Assembly (NCBI GenBank): GCA_003864495.1
Contig: ML133442.1
Coordinates: 2,339,745-2,403,744 of the forward strand
Length of the DNA: 64,000 nt
Direction of reading: 5' to 3'
Source of the DNA: Nemopilema nomurai
Taxonomy: Eukaryota > Cnidaria > Scyphozoa > Rhizostomeae > Rhizostomatidae
A program made the translations under genes and the position numbers. Position 1 is the first letter of the stretch. Each line of letters opens with the position of its first letter. The notes under the pieces are model-generated. The model made no database searches and was not told where the DNA came from. It saw nothing but the letters and a program-made list of their open reading frames with translations. This document shows, piece by piece, positions 12,601 to 21,311 of this stretch.

Positions 12601-13530
12601 GCAAATATCAATTAAGATGGACATCTGCATTAAAACTTTGTATGTGTGGAAACTGTGATAATCAGTAATATCTTAATTGGTCTTAAATTGATTAGTTGTA
12701 GCTTAATTGTTCAAATCAAATTTGAATCAAGTTAAATCAAGAGTTTAAATCAAATTTGACAAATACCATTGAATTATATTTCATCAATGTTTTTCCTCTA
12801 GTATCTGACATCAAAAGTGTTTGAATCTTGGATAGTTTACAATTTTATTTAGATATACTTAGTTAAGTGGACATAAGCAAGGGGCCTTACAGGGTTCAAA
12901 TGATTGTATGTGTAACTGGCACCTAATTTGAAGAATCATACATAAAAGAATATGATTGAAGAGTGAAGTTTCTGTTACAGGGGCATCCAGTTACAGTAAG
13001 GCCAAAATGTACCAACCAACAAAACACATACTAGTTGGTGAATAACAAAAAATACAGTCACAAAGTTGAAATGTTTGGTGCCTCTTTCACGTCAAGATAT
13101 TTGCAATGTGAGGGACAGGGTGTTGAAAAATTTCCTTATTTAGCCAATGAAATAGTGAGACAAATCAATCTTATGCCCAGATTAGCAAGGCTAGCATATC
13201 TAGCAGAATTTTCAACATAACCAACTTCCCTTTCAGAAAAGACTAGAAATGACAACAAAGAAAAGAATCATTTAATGATGAATAATGAGGCAGTTTGTAA
13301 TGAAATACCAAGAAAATTTGGACTGTCAATCGATAAATATTTTGATTTTCCCTCCAGCTGGAAAGCGGGAGTAGACAAAATGTAAATGAAGAATAACAAG
13401 TATTACAATGCATGATTTGCTTGTAACCGAATAGTTGTTTGTAGGAAAGACCGAAATGGAAGACCAGTACACATAGACACAAATTGGCATCAAAGGTTGT
13501 TCATTAAATTGAACAGCGTATCAGCTGCTT
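9660..13530. other. Anonymous sequence, several short ORFs
   Basis: Short plus-strand frames at 9797-10042 (81 codons, kept in unit 2 at 35154-35399) and 11373-11597 (extended in unit 3 at 61221-61511) have no recognised family. A minus-strand frame at 11926-12198 (90 codons from GTG, first ATG at codon 6) is intact in units 1 and 3 and fused to upstream sequence in unit 2 (36877-37176). Substitutions among the three copies are mostly amino-acid changing. No promoter or RNA gene is evident. Confidence 0.45.
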
Positions 13531-13535
13531 TTAAA

Positions 13536-13631
13536 TGTATATGCTGTGTGAAAGATGACGCCATAATGAAACAATACGAGCCAAACCCTATTCAATATGA
13601 GACTACAAACATGAAATGTGATAAGTTAACA
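13536..13631 (-). repeat. 3' LTR fragment of the copia element, unit 1
   Basis: Read on the minus strand the fragment begins TGTTAAC at 13631, immediately after a purine-rich tract. It resembles the segment at about 41915-42024 on the other side of the unit 2 element; shared blocks include CCATAATGAAACA, CCCTATTCAAT and AACATGAAAT in plus-strand reading. Similarity beyond about 100 bases is poor, so the inner LTR end is not defined. Confidence 0.55.
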
Positions 13632-13644
13632 GACTCCTCCTTTT
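13632..13644 (-). other. Polypurine tract, unit 1
   Basis: The minus strand reads AAAAGGAGGAGTC directly before the TGTTAAC start of the LTR fragment, which is the expected position and composition of a plus-strand priming site. Confidence 0.6.
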
Positions 13645-13764
13645 AAACCAAATATGAGTATAGGTTGTGAGTGAACAAAACAGTAAGCAATTATTGCAAC
13701 TACTATAGTGAACCAAAGGTTTTAGGACTTAAAGTCTAAAAAATGACTAATCAAAAAAATTCGC

Positions 13765-13980
13765 TGAAGTGTCCATTTTCGATAACGTCCACAAAATTTT
13801 TACTGATGACCCGCGCTTTGTAAGACTATCAGCTAATTGTTTATCTACAGTTATCCAGTTAATGGAATTTACCTCTTTTCTATCTATCTTTTGCTTGACT
13901 GATGCTATATCAATACGTAGACGTTTTTCAGCAACAAGCTTTGTTTATAATAGATTTTCATAAAGTAACTTGTGTAATGT
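13765..13980 (-). pseudogene. Copia RNase H C-terminus, unit 1
   Basis: On the minus strand one frame reads LVAEKRLRIDIASVKQKID, then a VNSINWITVDKQLADSLTKRG stretch. This matches the end of Ty1/copia RNase H, where a conserved helix is followed by the xxxQLADxLTK signature. The frame has no start codon because it is the tail of a polyprotein. An in-frame TAA sits upstream of LVAEK. The rest of RNase H is missing. Confidence 0.8.
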
Positions 13981-14093
13981 TTTGTTCAGCGAAAGGACGC
14001 TAGGACCCAGGCCTTATATATTGTTATGTTGGTAGAGTTATATAACGTTACGTTCGAAGCACGCCGTTTTTGGAGTTGTCTACAATCTGCCTA

Positions 14094-14520
14094 TTAGGCC
14101 ACCGCAAACATAAATATAACAAATTGGAAGGCATTTGAGACTTCTTTGATAATAGATGCAAGGTAGAGAGCAATGTCTAAACAATCCACATGTTGAGACC
14201 TATCTACTGAACGATTGATTTCTTCTCCTTGCAAAAAGGCAGCTTTTATGTCTATTGCTTTGGCTTTCCAACCCATTGTTGATGTTATGGCTAAGAATAT
14301 GTGAAGTGATATTTTGCTGGCAGTTGGTAAATCTGACCTCAACTCTGAATTCTGTTCCAATCCTCTTGCAACTAACCTAGCTTTAACAAATTTTTACCCA
14401 TCAATCACCTTTTCTGTTACCCATCAATTACCCATCATTACCCAGGGTGTGCTCATTCTTGTCTGTCCTGCATCTTCAACTTCATCAAAGACTTTGAATT
14501 TACACAAATTTTGCATTTAA
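14094..14520 (-). pseudogene. Copia reverse transcriptase fragment, unit 1
   Basis: The frame contains a DLPTASK stretch and then GWKAKAIDIKAAFLQG, the latter diagnostic of the N-terminal half of Ty1/copia reverse transcriptase; the DIKxAFLxG motif carries the first catalytic aspartate. A local tandem expansion of TTACCCATCA (about 14395-14445) puts the preceding segment out of frame. The YxDD catalytic motif and thumb are absent, so the enzyme is dead. Confidence 0.85.
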
Positions 14521-14639
14521 TATGTTTAGCTTCCTCCACTTTATCTGACACAGAATTGTTATTTACAACTTCCAGTGACTCCCACTCTTCGACATCTTTA
14601 TCAAAATAAACCCCTTCTTGGCTGCTCTTCCCCAAAATC

Positions 14640-15205
14640 CAGTTTGTTCAAGTATGCCCAGTTCCTTTCAGATGCTTTTCCATATCTGCTTATAACTGTG
14701 CTTTCATGCCATACATCAATGGATGGATGAGGAAAACTAATTCGGCTAGGATCGCAATATCGTATCTGAGTCCAACGAAATTGGATGAGCGTCCTCTTAG
14801 TTGGTTAAAAAGTTAAAGATAAGTAAATTTGGTATTGTTAAACGTTATTGAAGTAACATGTTGGCCTGAGATATGTTTCAGTATATACGCTCCTCCTGAG
14901 CGCGTCCGCATTCCCCGTGTCACCTTCCGAAAGTGGTTTGCGAAGCGTGCTATGTAGATTACGGGAGATTAAAAGGTGCTGGGTCCGGGTTCTATTCATG
15001 TTTATAAAACCTGTAAATATTGTAGGTCTTGATGTTATGTTTTCCTTTGTAGATTGCATGTACATAGAAAGTCAGCGCCGCGACGTGCCATACTTCATTT
15101 GCTCGATCCGGGATATTAGAAAGGTGAGTTACCATAGCAATAACTTATGTAACTGCACAAAAACCTAATCTGTCTAAAGTTGTTGTTACTGTTTGAAGAT
15201 GAGGA
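14640..15205. other. Gap in the copia pol region, unit 1
   Basis: This spacer lies between the integrase zinc-site fragment and the RT fragment, where the integrase catalytic core should be. No D,D(35)E core is recognised in any frame. It is mainly unrelated AT-rich sequence, so the core appears deleted or replaced. Unit 2 has the same gap. Confidence 0.5.
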
Positions 15206-15211
15206 TTCTCT

Positions 15212-15685
15212 TTATGCACATTCCGAAGTCTTGCGTTTCTTCTTGTAACGCTGACAAATTTCGCATTGATCTGATACATCATCAACTAGATCCAAAGTGC
15301 CTGCTTCATTAATGCCTGCATCTTTCATTAAAGATTTCAGTCTTTGTGATATGCGGTGAGCAAACTGCTTATGAAGCTTTTCCACAAGAGCCAATTGCAC
15401 TTTTCTTTCATCAGTGTGGTTTGATTGGACTTGAAGGCAGGATTCAACTGGTAACTCATGCTGATGTAGAGGAACACAGTAATGTCTTGAGCTTATGCAC
15501 TGTAGATCAACTTCATGTCCAAAAATTGTTGCACTGTCATTTTCTAGATCTAGTTCTACTTTAGCAGCTTTTATTGAATCCTCACTCAAGAGTAATGAAA
15601 TGTCACTCTCAACAACATCTGTCACAATTTTAAAATTGACAACTGCTAAAGAACATGGAATTGTCCTTTGGACTGTAACTAACAC
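15212..15685 (-). pseudogene. Copia protease tail and integrase zinc site, unit 1
   Basis: A 157-codon frame. Residues about 10-85 (IPCSLAVVNFKIVTDVVESD, LDLENDSATIFG, GHYCVPL) correspond to the linker after the retropepsin-type protease in this retroelement family. Residues about 100-150 hold H-x3-H (HKQFAH) and C-x2-C (CEICQRYK), the HHCC zinc site (GAG-pre-integrase domain) that begins copia integrase. The catalytic DTG/DSG of the protease is not in this frame. The protein ends before the integrase core. Confidence 0.8.
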
Positions 15686-15905
15686 CCACCTCCAAATCTG
15701 AAAGTTCTATTGCTGTTCTGCTGGGCAACCTGTGACACTTTATCATCACTCAGTGAGTCCAAATAGCCATTCTTCACCCGCAACAGTAGAACTACATGCA
15801 CTACCAAGAACTGCCGAATACATGCACTCTGCCACTAAAACTTGCATTTCTGTGACTTGATTTCAAGTAAACAAAACTGCCTCCTCAAAAGCTGCTTTTC
15901 TCGCT

Positions 15906-16798
15906 TTAGTTTATATGAATTTGACAGTCCTTCTTTAAGTGTCTTATTAACCGACAACTCCTACATCGTAGAGGATATCCATCTGGTCCAATGGGGTTAA
16001 CCCGCTTGGTCCTTAATTCATCATAGCCAGCAGCCGACCTCCCCTTTCCTTTACCTGGAATGCCAGTACTTCGACTATAGGCACTTTGCTGTATATTCTG
16101 AGGATGAAAGCTCCGCTTCCTTGCCCAATTAAAGCCACTTTGTGAGTAACCTTTTGTGAATAAGTCTTCCTGGTTTTGATCTGTTTCTTGATAACTTTCA
16201 GTAAAATATGCCGGCTCAACCTTAATAGCACTATGAGATATGGTCTCCTTGGCCAGAGATTGTTTTCCAAAAAACCTTAAAGCACTGCCCATCTGTTTTA
16301 ATAAATCGGCTGTCTGTTTATAATCCACTCCTGTAAGAACCAACTGACTGGCTTTCTGGTCTAATTCTGCTCCCTCTAGAAGCCTGAATGCACGAACTGC
16401 TTCAGGAATCTCCATTTGAATTTGTTTGTTCTATTCTAAGCTTTTCAAAATCCATTACATAAACATCCATCAACATGTCAGCCTTTCGGCCGAATCGGTC
16501 AAAGTCAAAGAATGTTTCATATGCATCAGATAATTCATCCTTCTTAAATATTTGATCCATGTAAGTGATTAGTTTCGTATTGCCGTCTGCGCCTTTCAAA
16601 TCATCAATCGTCACAACACTAAACACTTTATCTCTTATCCCACTTCCATCATTCTCAGGCAAATATAATGCAACTGCCAAGCCTTGTTTATTCTCTGTAA
16701 GATCTGTTAGCTCCTGCCAGGCATTTTTCTCTTCAGTCCATCTACTGTAAGTTTATTATCAATATCGAACACCGGCGGTGTTTTAAAGCTGCCGCCAT
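15906..16798 (-). pseudogene. Copia Gag, two frames, unit 1
   Basis: Gag starts at an ATG at 16798-16796 (MAAALK) just downstream of the primer-binding site. It continues through AWQELTDLTENKQ and LPENDGSGIRDKVF, then KKDELSDAYETFFDFDRF. Near 16410 the frame shifts into the segment opening EIPEAVRAFRLLEG. The C-terminal half ends with a zinc knuckle, CRSCRLIRHLKKDC (C-x2-C-x4-H-x4-C), that binds genomic RNA in active elements. At least two frameshifts break it, one near 16745 and one near 16410. The family is Ty1/copia Gag (UBN2-like). Confidence 0.85.
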
Positions 16799-16820
16799 TT
16801 TGAAACTTTCTTACCCTAAA

Positions 16821-16837
16821 TCCAACTCTGATAATCC
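16821..16837 (-). other. Primer-binding site, unit 1
   Basis: The minus strand reads GGATTATCAGAGTTGGA, 22 bases upstream of the Gag start. The TATCAGAG core matches the tRNA-iMet complement used by Ty1/copia elements (TGGTATCAGAG). Confidence 0.6.
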
Positions 16838-16960
16838 GTTAGAAAGACAAGTACTACCAACACGTACAGGGACAAAAGACAAGACAGACAAGCACTACCA
16901 ACAAGGGACAAAAGAAAGACAAGTACTACCAACACAAATGTAGGCAACAGTTCTCCCCAA
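16838..16960 (+). repeat. Short tandem repeat replacing the 5' LTR, unit 1
   Basis: Three imperfect copies of a roughly 40-base unit built from GACAAGTACTACCAACA and GGGACAAAAGA lie directly beyond the primer-binding site. Unit 2 instead has about 600 bases here, including an LTR fragment, so unit 1 has lost its 5' LTR. Confidence 0.7.
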
Positions 16961-17159
16961 AGAACGTGAGTGTTACCAACAAAATGTAACAAATCAAACA
17001 AAATTGATTTGGGCGATCAAGGGCAAGGACAAAAGAAAGACAAGTAGATAAACGAACAAGAACGAAATTTAAAAGCCTGCTTTCAAAAAACACTCGGGAA
17101 AGCCCCTAGTACTCATCTAATCAAAAGACAATTGCAAAACTGGAAGAAAGGCTTCGTTA

Positions 17160-17360
17160 TTTACAAATGATTTAGCAGGGCCAGTAATATCACACGATTC
17201 ATTGTTCCGAAGGGAAAAGGGCGATGATTAGCACAGTTTCAGGCTGCCTAAGTTCTTGTCCTGTTTGTAATTATGGTTCACTGTTCAGTGATAAATACCG
17301 ACAATTGCCCGTCGTATCTGTACACAGTAAATAGGCAACTCGACAGGTCTAAAGATGTAC
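17160..17360 (+). ncRNA. Degenerate structured monomer, unit 1
   Basis: Aligns to the monomers from TTCATTG through TTTCAGG, TTTGTAAT and TACCGAC to AATAGG. Helix 1c is CATTGTT (17200-17206) with GGCGATG (17220-17226), pairing through three G-U wobbles that work only on the plus strand. Apical helix 3 is CGAC/GTCG, with a different loop from the main type. Helix 4 is not evident. Confidence 0.4.
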
Positions 17361-17622
17361 ATTAACAAGTATATCGGAAATAAGTATACAGAAAATATTT
17401 CACCTTTATAACATCTCACTTATTGAACTTAATCATCCTGTTTTTCCGTCTTAGTTCAGTTCGCGGATGGTGAGGATGGACTCCAAGGGACGGAAATGAA
17501 TAATTTTGGAAAAATTTTCATCCGGAGAAAAGCAGTGAGTGGTTTTGCTCACTAGCGCGCTTTGATCTTTCTATATTGTTGTTTTGCTTATTATAAGTTT
17601 TAGTTTGAGTAGTTTGTTTCCT

Positions 17623-17840
17623 ACCTGTTTCGCATGACGGTGTTCCATCACCATTCATCGTCTTGAAGTGAGGCGTAGGGGCGATAAGAAACGTCGTTTC
17701 AGGTGCCTTAAGTTGTTGTGTTTTTGTAATCACAATCCCCAGTTCAATGTTTAGTACCGACTATGGCCCCTCGGTCAGTACAGAAGAACATTGAATAGGT
17801 ATCGTAGGACGGTTATGCGATACCAAGTGGGAGAGTTTTT
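17623..17840 (+). ncRNA. Candidate structured RNA, monomer 1, unit 1
   Basis: 218-base core ending in T5. Helix 1c is CATCGTC/GGCGATA: a U-G wobble replaces C-G, and the closing pair is lost. Helices 2, 3 and 4 match the reference copy at 17913. Confidence 0.5.
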
Positions 17841-17912
17841 ACCAATAAACCAATAATTTGGAGCAACTACATGTATCATAGTGTTAAGTAGTAGCTTGGG
17901 TAGTTTTTTCCT

Positions 17913-18129
17913 ACCTGTTTCGCATGACGGTGTTCCATCACCATTCATCGCCTTGAAGTGGGGCATAGGGGCGATGAGAAACGTCGTTTCAGGTGCCTTA
18001 AGTTGTTGTGTTTTTGTAATCACAATCCCCAGTTCAATGTTTAGTACCGACTATGGCCCTCGGTCAGTACAGAAGAACATTGAATAGGTATCGTAGGACG
18101 GTTATGCGATACCAAGTGGGAGAGTTTTT
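17913..18129 (+). ncRNA. Candidate structured RNA, reference monomer 2, unit 1
   Basis: Predicted fold, with pairs read by eye. Helix 1: ACCTG (17913-17917) with CAGGT (17990-17994), then GACG (17926-17929) with CGTC (17982-17985). Inside it are GGTG/CACC (17929-17942) and CATCGCC (17946-17952) with GGCGATG (17970-17976). Helix 2: TTGTG (18006-18010) with CACAA (18021-18025), loop containing GTTTTTG or its start. Helix 3: TTCAATGT (18033-18040) with ACATTGAA (18077-18084), and inside it ACCGA (18046-18050) with TCGGT (18060-18064). Helix 4: GGTATCG (18087-18093) with CGATACC (18107-18113). T5 ends the core at 18125-18129. The family is not recognised. A Pol III transcript is suggested by the terminal T5, but no clear A/B box was found and an internal T5 in helix 2 counts against it. 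Confidence 0.55.
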
Positions 18130-18202
18130 ACCAATAAACCAATAATTTGGAGCAACTACATGTATCATAGTGTTAAGTAGTAGCTTGGGTAGTTTTTTTC
18201 CT

Positions 18203-18416
18203 ACCTGTTTCGCATGACGGTGTTCCATCACCATTCATCGCCTTGAAGTGGGGCATAGGGGCGATGAGAAACGTCGTTTCAGGTGCCTTAAGTTGTTGTG
18301 TTTTTGTAATCACAATCCCCAGTTCAATGTTAGTACCGACTATGGCCCTCGGTCAGTACAAGAACATTGAATAGGTATCGTAGGACGGTTATGCGATACC
18401 AAGTGGGAGAGTTTTT
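18203..18416 (+). ncRNA. Candidate structured RNA, monomer 3, unit 1
   Basis: Same helices as the reference. Three single-base losses in helix 3 loops (GTTAGTACC, CAGTACAAG) leave the TTCAATGT/ACATTGAA stem intact. Confidence 0.5.
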
Positions 18417-18489
18417 ACCAATAAACCAATAATTTGGAGCAACTACATGTATCATAGTGTTAAGTAGTAGCTTGGGTAGTTTTTTTCCT

Positions 18490-18707
18490 ACCTGTTTCGC
18501 ATGACGGTGTTCCATCACCATTCATCGCCTTGAAGTGGGGCATAGGGGCGATGAGAAACGTCGTTTCAGGTGCCTTAAGTTGTTGTGTTTTTGTAATCAC
18601 AATCCCCAGTTCAATGTTTAGTACCGACTATGGCCCCTCGGTCAGTACAGAAGAACATTGAATAGGTATCGTAGGACGGTTATGCGATACCAAGTGGGAG
18701 AGTTTTT
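18490..18707 (+). ncRNA. Candidate structured RNA, monomer 4, unit 1
   Basis: Near-identical to the reference copy; all helices and the T5 are present. Confidence 0.5.
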
Positions 18708-18779
18708 ACCAATAAACCAATAATTTGGAGCAACTACATGTATCATAGTGTTAAGTAGTAGCTTGGGTAGTTTTTTCCT

Positions 18780-18997
18780 ACCTGTTTCGCATGACGGTGT
18801 TCCATCACCATTCATCGCCTTGAAGTGGGGCATAGGGGCGATGAGAAACGTCGTTTCAGGTGCCTTAGGTTGTTGTGTTTTTGTAATCACAATCCCCGGT
18901 TCAATGTTTAGTACCGACTATGGCCCCTCGGTCAGTACAGAAGAACATTGAATAGGTATCGTAGGACGGTTATGCGATACCAAGTGGGAGAGTTTTT
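18780..18997 (+). ncRNA. Candidate structured RNA, monomer 5, unit 1
   Basis: Near-identical to the reference copy with changes in linkers (CCTTAGG, CCCCGG) outside the helices. Confidence 0.5.
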
Positions 18998-19066
18998 ACC
19001 AATAAACCAATAATTTGGAGCAACTACATGTATCATAGTTGTAGTAGCTTGGGTAGTTTGTTTCCT

Positions 19067-19295
19067 ACCTGTTTCGCATGACGGTGTTCCATCACCATTC
19101 ATCGCCTTGAAGTGGGGCATAGGGGCGATGAGAAACGTCGTTTCAGGTGCTTTAGGTTGTTGTGTTATTTGTAATCACAGTTCCCCGTTCAACGGTTTAG
19201 TATGACCATAGCCCATTGGCTCTGTACGCAGCAGCTTTGAATAGGCGTATCTCGAACGAGGTCAAGGGATATTCACGTGGACTAACATCGCAATT
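19067..19295 (+). ncRNA. Candidate structured RNA, monomer 6 (chimeric), unit 1
   Basis: The 5' half is of the main type and the 3' half of the diverged type: TTCAA/TTGAA for helix 3, apical AGCC/GGCT, and CTCG/CGAG for helix 4. The terminal T-run is absent (GCAATTTAACC). Confidence 0.4.
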
Positions 19296-19400
19296 TAACC
19301 AATAATTTGGAACGACTAAAATAAAATAAAAGATATTTTATTCATAATTAGAGTAATGATTAAAGTAATTGTAAATGGTAATTTAAGTAGTTTGTTTCCT

Positions 19401-19617
19401 ACCTGTTTCGCATGACGGTGTTCCATCACCATTCATCACCTTGAATTGGGCATAGGGGTGATGAGAAACGTCGTTTCAGGTGCTTAGGTTATTGTGTTAT
19501 TTGTGATCACAGTCCCCCGTTCAACGCTCTAGTATGACCTCAGCCCATTGGCTCTGTCCGCAGCAGCTTTGAATAGGCGTATCTCGAACGAGAGATCCAT
19601 GGGGAAATGCGATTTTT
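19401..19617 (+). ncRNA. Candidate structured RNA, diverged monomer 7, unit 1
   Basis: This is the key variant. Helix 1c becomes CATCACC/GGTGATG: both sides changed, so G-C becomes A-U with pairing kept. Helix 3 is TTCAA-c-GCT/AGC-t-TTGAA, and helix 4 is TCTCG/CGAGA with wholly different sequence. Core length (217) and the terminal T5 are unchanged. Confidence 0.55.
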
Positions 19618-20056
19618 ACGAATTAACCAATGATTAGAAATGACTACACCTAGTGTTACTGATATGTTTTATTTTCCTTATCCTCCCTCTGTCTTCCGAG
19701 GCTAAGGGTTACGTTTCTTCAATTTAAGCATAGTTGGGGATTCAGGACGACGGTTGGAAAGGGATGCTGAGGCTTTTCAGGACGATTTACAACTCCTTCT
19801 AACCTGAGAGAGGTCGTAAGTAGCCAAGAAATTTTTTTTAGTTGTATTCTTTCTAGGCCCCTATCATTGGTAAAGTTGCAAGTAGCTCATGCTTTCAGTT
19901 GTCCTCACTCTTCACATGCGTCTTCATTCTTCACTTGGGTTAGGGTATTTGGACGTTGATAAACGCTTTTCAGGCACCTTAGGCTGTTTTTTATCCTTAA
20001 TTACCTTCCTCTTTCAATGTTCAATGCTTAGTTTCACGAATCATGTCATTTCGCAG

Positions 20057-20196
20057 ACAATGGGTTGAGTGGGAAGAGGTTGCAGTTCAGACAATGTTTT
20101 GGAACAATCAAAAGAATCAAAAGTACTCTTTCTTATTGCTTGGAGCCAAGGGAGTCGATGCAAAGACGTTTGAGAGCTATTTGTTTCCTAAACCAG
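20057..20196 (+). other. Exon-like segment A, first copy, unit 1
   Basis: An acceptor (ATTTCGCAG) is followed by 140 open bases reading QWVEWEEVAVQTMFW, NQKYSFLLLGAKGVDAKTFE and SYLFPKP, ending at donor CCAG|GTACTG. The upstream ATG reading (MSFRR) may be fortuitous. The 140-base segment is identical in all three copies in the window while the surroundings differ by indels, which hints at constraint or recent conversion. No family is recognised. Confidence 0.4.
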
Positions 20197-20633
20197 GTAC
20201 TGATAAGATTTTGGCATTTTTACTATAATTCTTGTATATTTAGCCGTGTCTTTGTTTAATTTCTTTGACTTGAGATCTCCTTCCTTGGTTTATAAAGAAA
20301 GGCATTGGATATTGAAAGGAAAAGCATTATTTTTGAAACGGAAAATGTAAAGACATAGATCCATGCTGTTTTGTTATGATGGCGAAAGTTTCAACTGAAG
20401 CTGTGAAACCTAGTGACATTACAAGGAAGCAATGATTAGTACACATTGGTTGTGAAAACAGAAAGGCAATGCTTTCAGTTGTCCTCACTCTTCACATGCG
20501 TCTTAATTTTTCACTTGTGTTAGGGTTTTGGATGTTGATAAACGCTTTTCAGGTACCTTAGGCTGTTTTATCCTTAATCACCTTCCTCTTTCAATGTTCA
20601 ATGCTTAGTTTCACGAATCATGTCATTTCGCAG

Positions 20634-20773
20634 ACAATGGGTTGAGTGGGAAGAGGTTGCAGTTCAGACAATGTTTTGGAACAATCAAAAGAATCAAAAG
20701 TACTCTTTCTTATTGCTTGGAGCCAAGGGAGTCGATGCAAAGACGTTTGAGAGCTATTTGTTTCCTAAACCAG
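20634..20773 (+). other. Exon-like segment A, second copy, unit 1
   Basis: Identical in its open stretch to the copy at 20057, with the same acceptor and donor. Confidence 0.4.
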
Positions 20774-21164
20774 GTACTGATAAGATTTTGGCACTTTTTT
20801 ACTATAATTTGTATATTTAGCCGTGTCTTTGTTTAATTTCTTTGACTTGAGATCTCCTTCCTTGGATTTATAAAGAAAGACATTGGATATTGAAAGGAAA
20901 AGCATTATTTTTGAAACGGAAAATGTAAAGACATAGATCCATGCTGTCTTTGTTTGATGGCGAAAGTTTCAACCTCAAGCTGTGAAAGCCAGTGACATTA
21001 CAAGGAAGCAATGATTAGTACACATTGGTTGTGAACACAGAAAGGCAAAACGAAACCTTCTACACCGTAACCCTGTAAAAAGTCTCGCAAAATCAACTTA
21101 ATCTTAGAAAGATCTTCTACTTTTTATTAAAGCTCTAATCATTTTGCACCTCTTTTCTCTTTAG

Positions 21165-21311
21165 ATGTGGTGGGTCATTTGAAAAGACGTACCATGGCCA
21201 GCATATTTAAATAACTAGCAACAAGAACGAAAATAGAAAGACTGCATTTGTGGCTAAGGTTTGGGAGACCCCATTGGAGAAGAAGACAAAGAGGCTTTTT
21301 ATCTGTACCAG
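21165..21311 (+). other. Exon-like segment B, unit 1
   Basis: Bounded by a strong polypyrimidine acceptor (CCTCTTTTCTCTTTAG) and a consensus donor (CCAG|GTAAGT). The 3' part reads RKTAFVAKVWETPLEKKTKR in one frame, but every frame has a stop near the middle (AAATAACTAG). It is either a 5'/3' UTR exon, a noncoding transcript or a decayed exon. Unit 2 counterpart: 45496-45647. Confidence 0.35.

Larger units (their letters stand above)
17150..20050 (+). repeat. Array of ~290-bp structured monomers, unit 1
   Basis: CTACCTGTTTCGCATGACGG starts seven monomers at 17621, 17911, 18201, 18488, 18778, 19065 and 19399, spaced 290, 290, 287, 290, 287 and 334 bases. A degenerate monomer precedes them (about 17160-17360) and another follows (about 19935-20045). 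The inner five are nearly identical, while the last two differ in their 3' half. A ~217-base core is more conserved in structure than the linker. Confidence 0.95.
19890..21045 (+). repeat. 577-bp tandem duplication with exon-like segment, unit 1
   Basis: The block from GCTTTCAGTTGTCCTCACTC (19891) to the GAAAGGCA near 20465 is repeated from 20471. Unit 2 has one copy (44811 onward). Each copy holds a degenerate structured monomer followed by exon-like segment A. Confidence 0.93.

Noticed and set aside
13330..13535. Full-length LTR extending to about 13330
   Set aside because: Similarity between the two sides of the element stops after about 100 bases, so the remaining LTR length cannot be supported.
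17613..17640. U1 snRNA (TTCCTACCTG resembles the U1 5' end)
   Set aside because: The following sequence does not match U1 loops I-IV, and ACCTG is paired internally with CAGGT.
17815..17840. 5S rRNA or tRNA in the monomer (CCAAGTGGGAGAG looks like part of 5S)
   Set aside because: The match is about ten bases only; no other 5S segments and no tRNA cloverleaf or A/B boxes were found.
17946..17994. Hammerhead ribozyme (GATGAG...GAAAC near CAGG, common in animal tandem repeats)
   Set aside because: On neither strand do CUGAUGA, GAAA and NUH fall in the required order with helix II between the first two; the cleavage-site U is missing.
17518..19120. Conserved minus-strand ORFs in each monomer (60-92 codons, starting MITKTQQ)
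   Set aside because: The frame is repeated only because the monomers are near-identical. It contains a stop in the diverged unit 2 monomer (44360 region) and a frameshift in unit 1, whereas base pairing is kept there. RNA structure explains conservation better.
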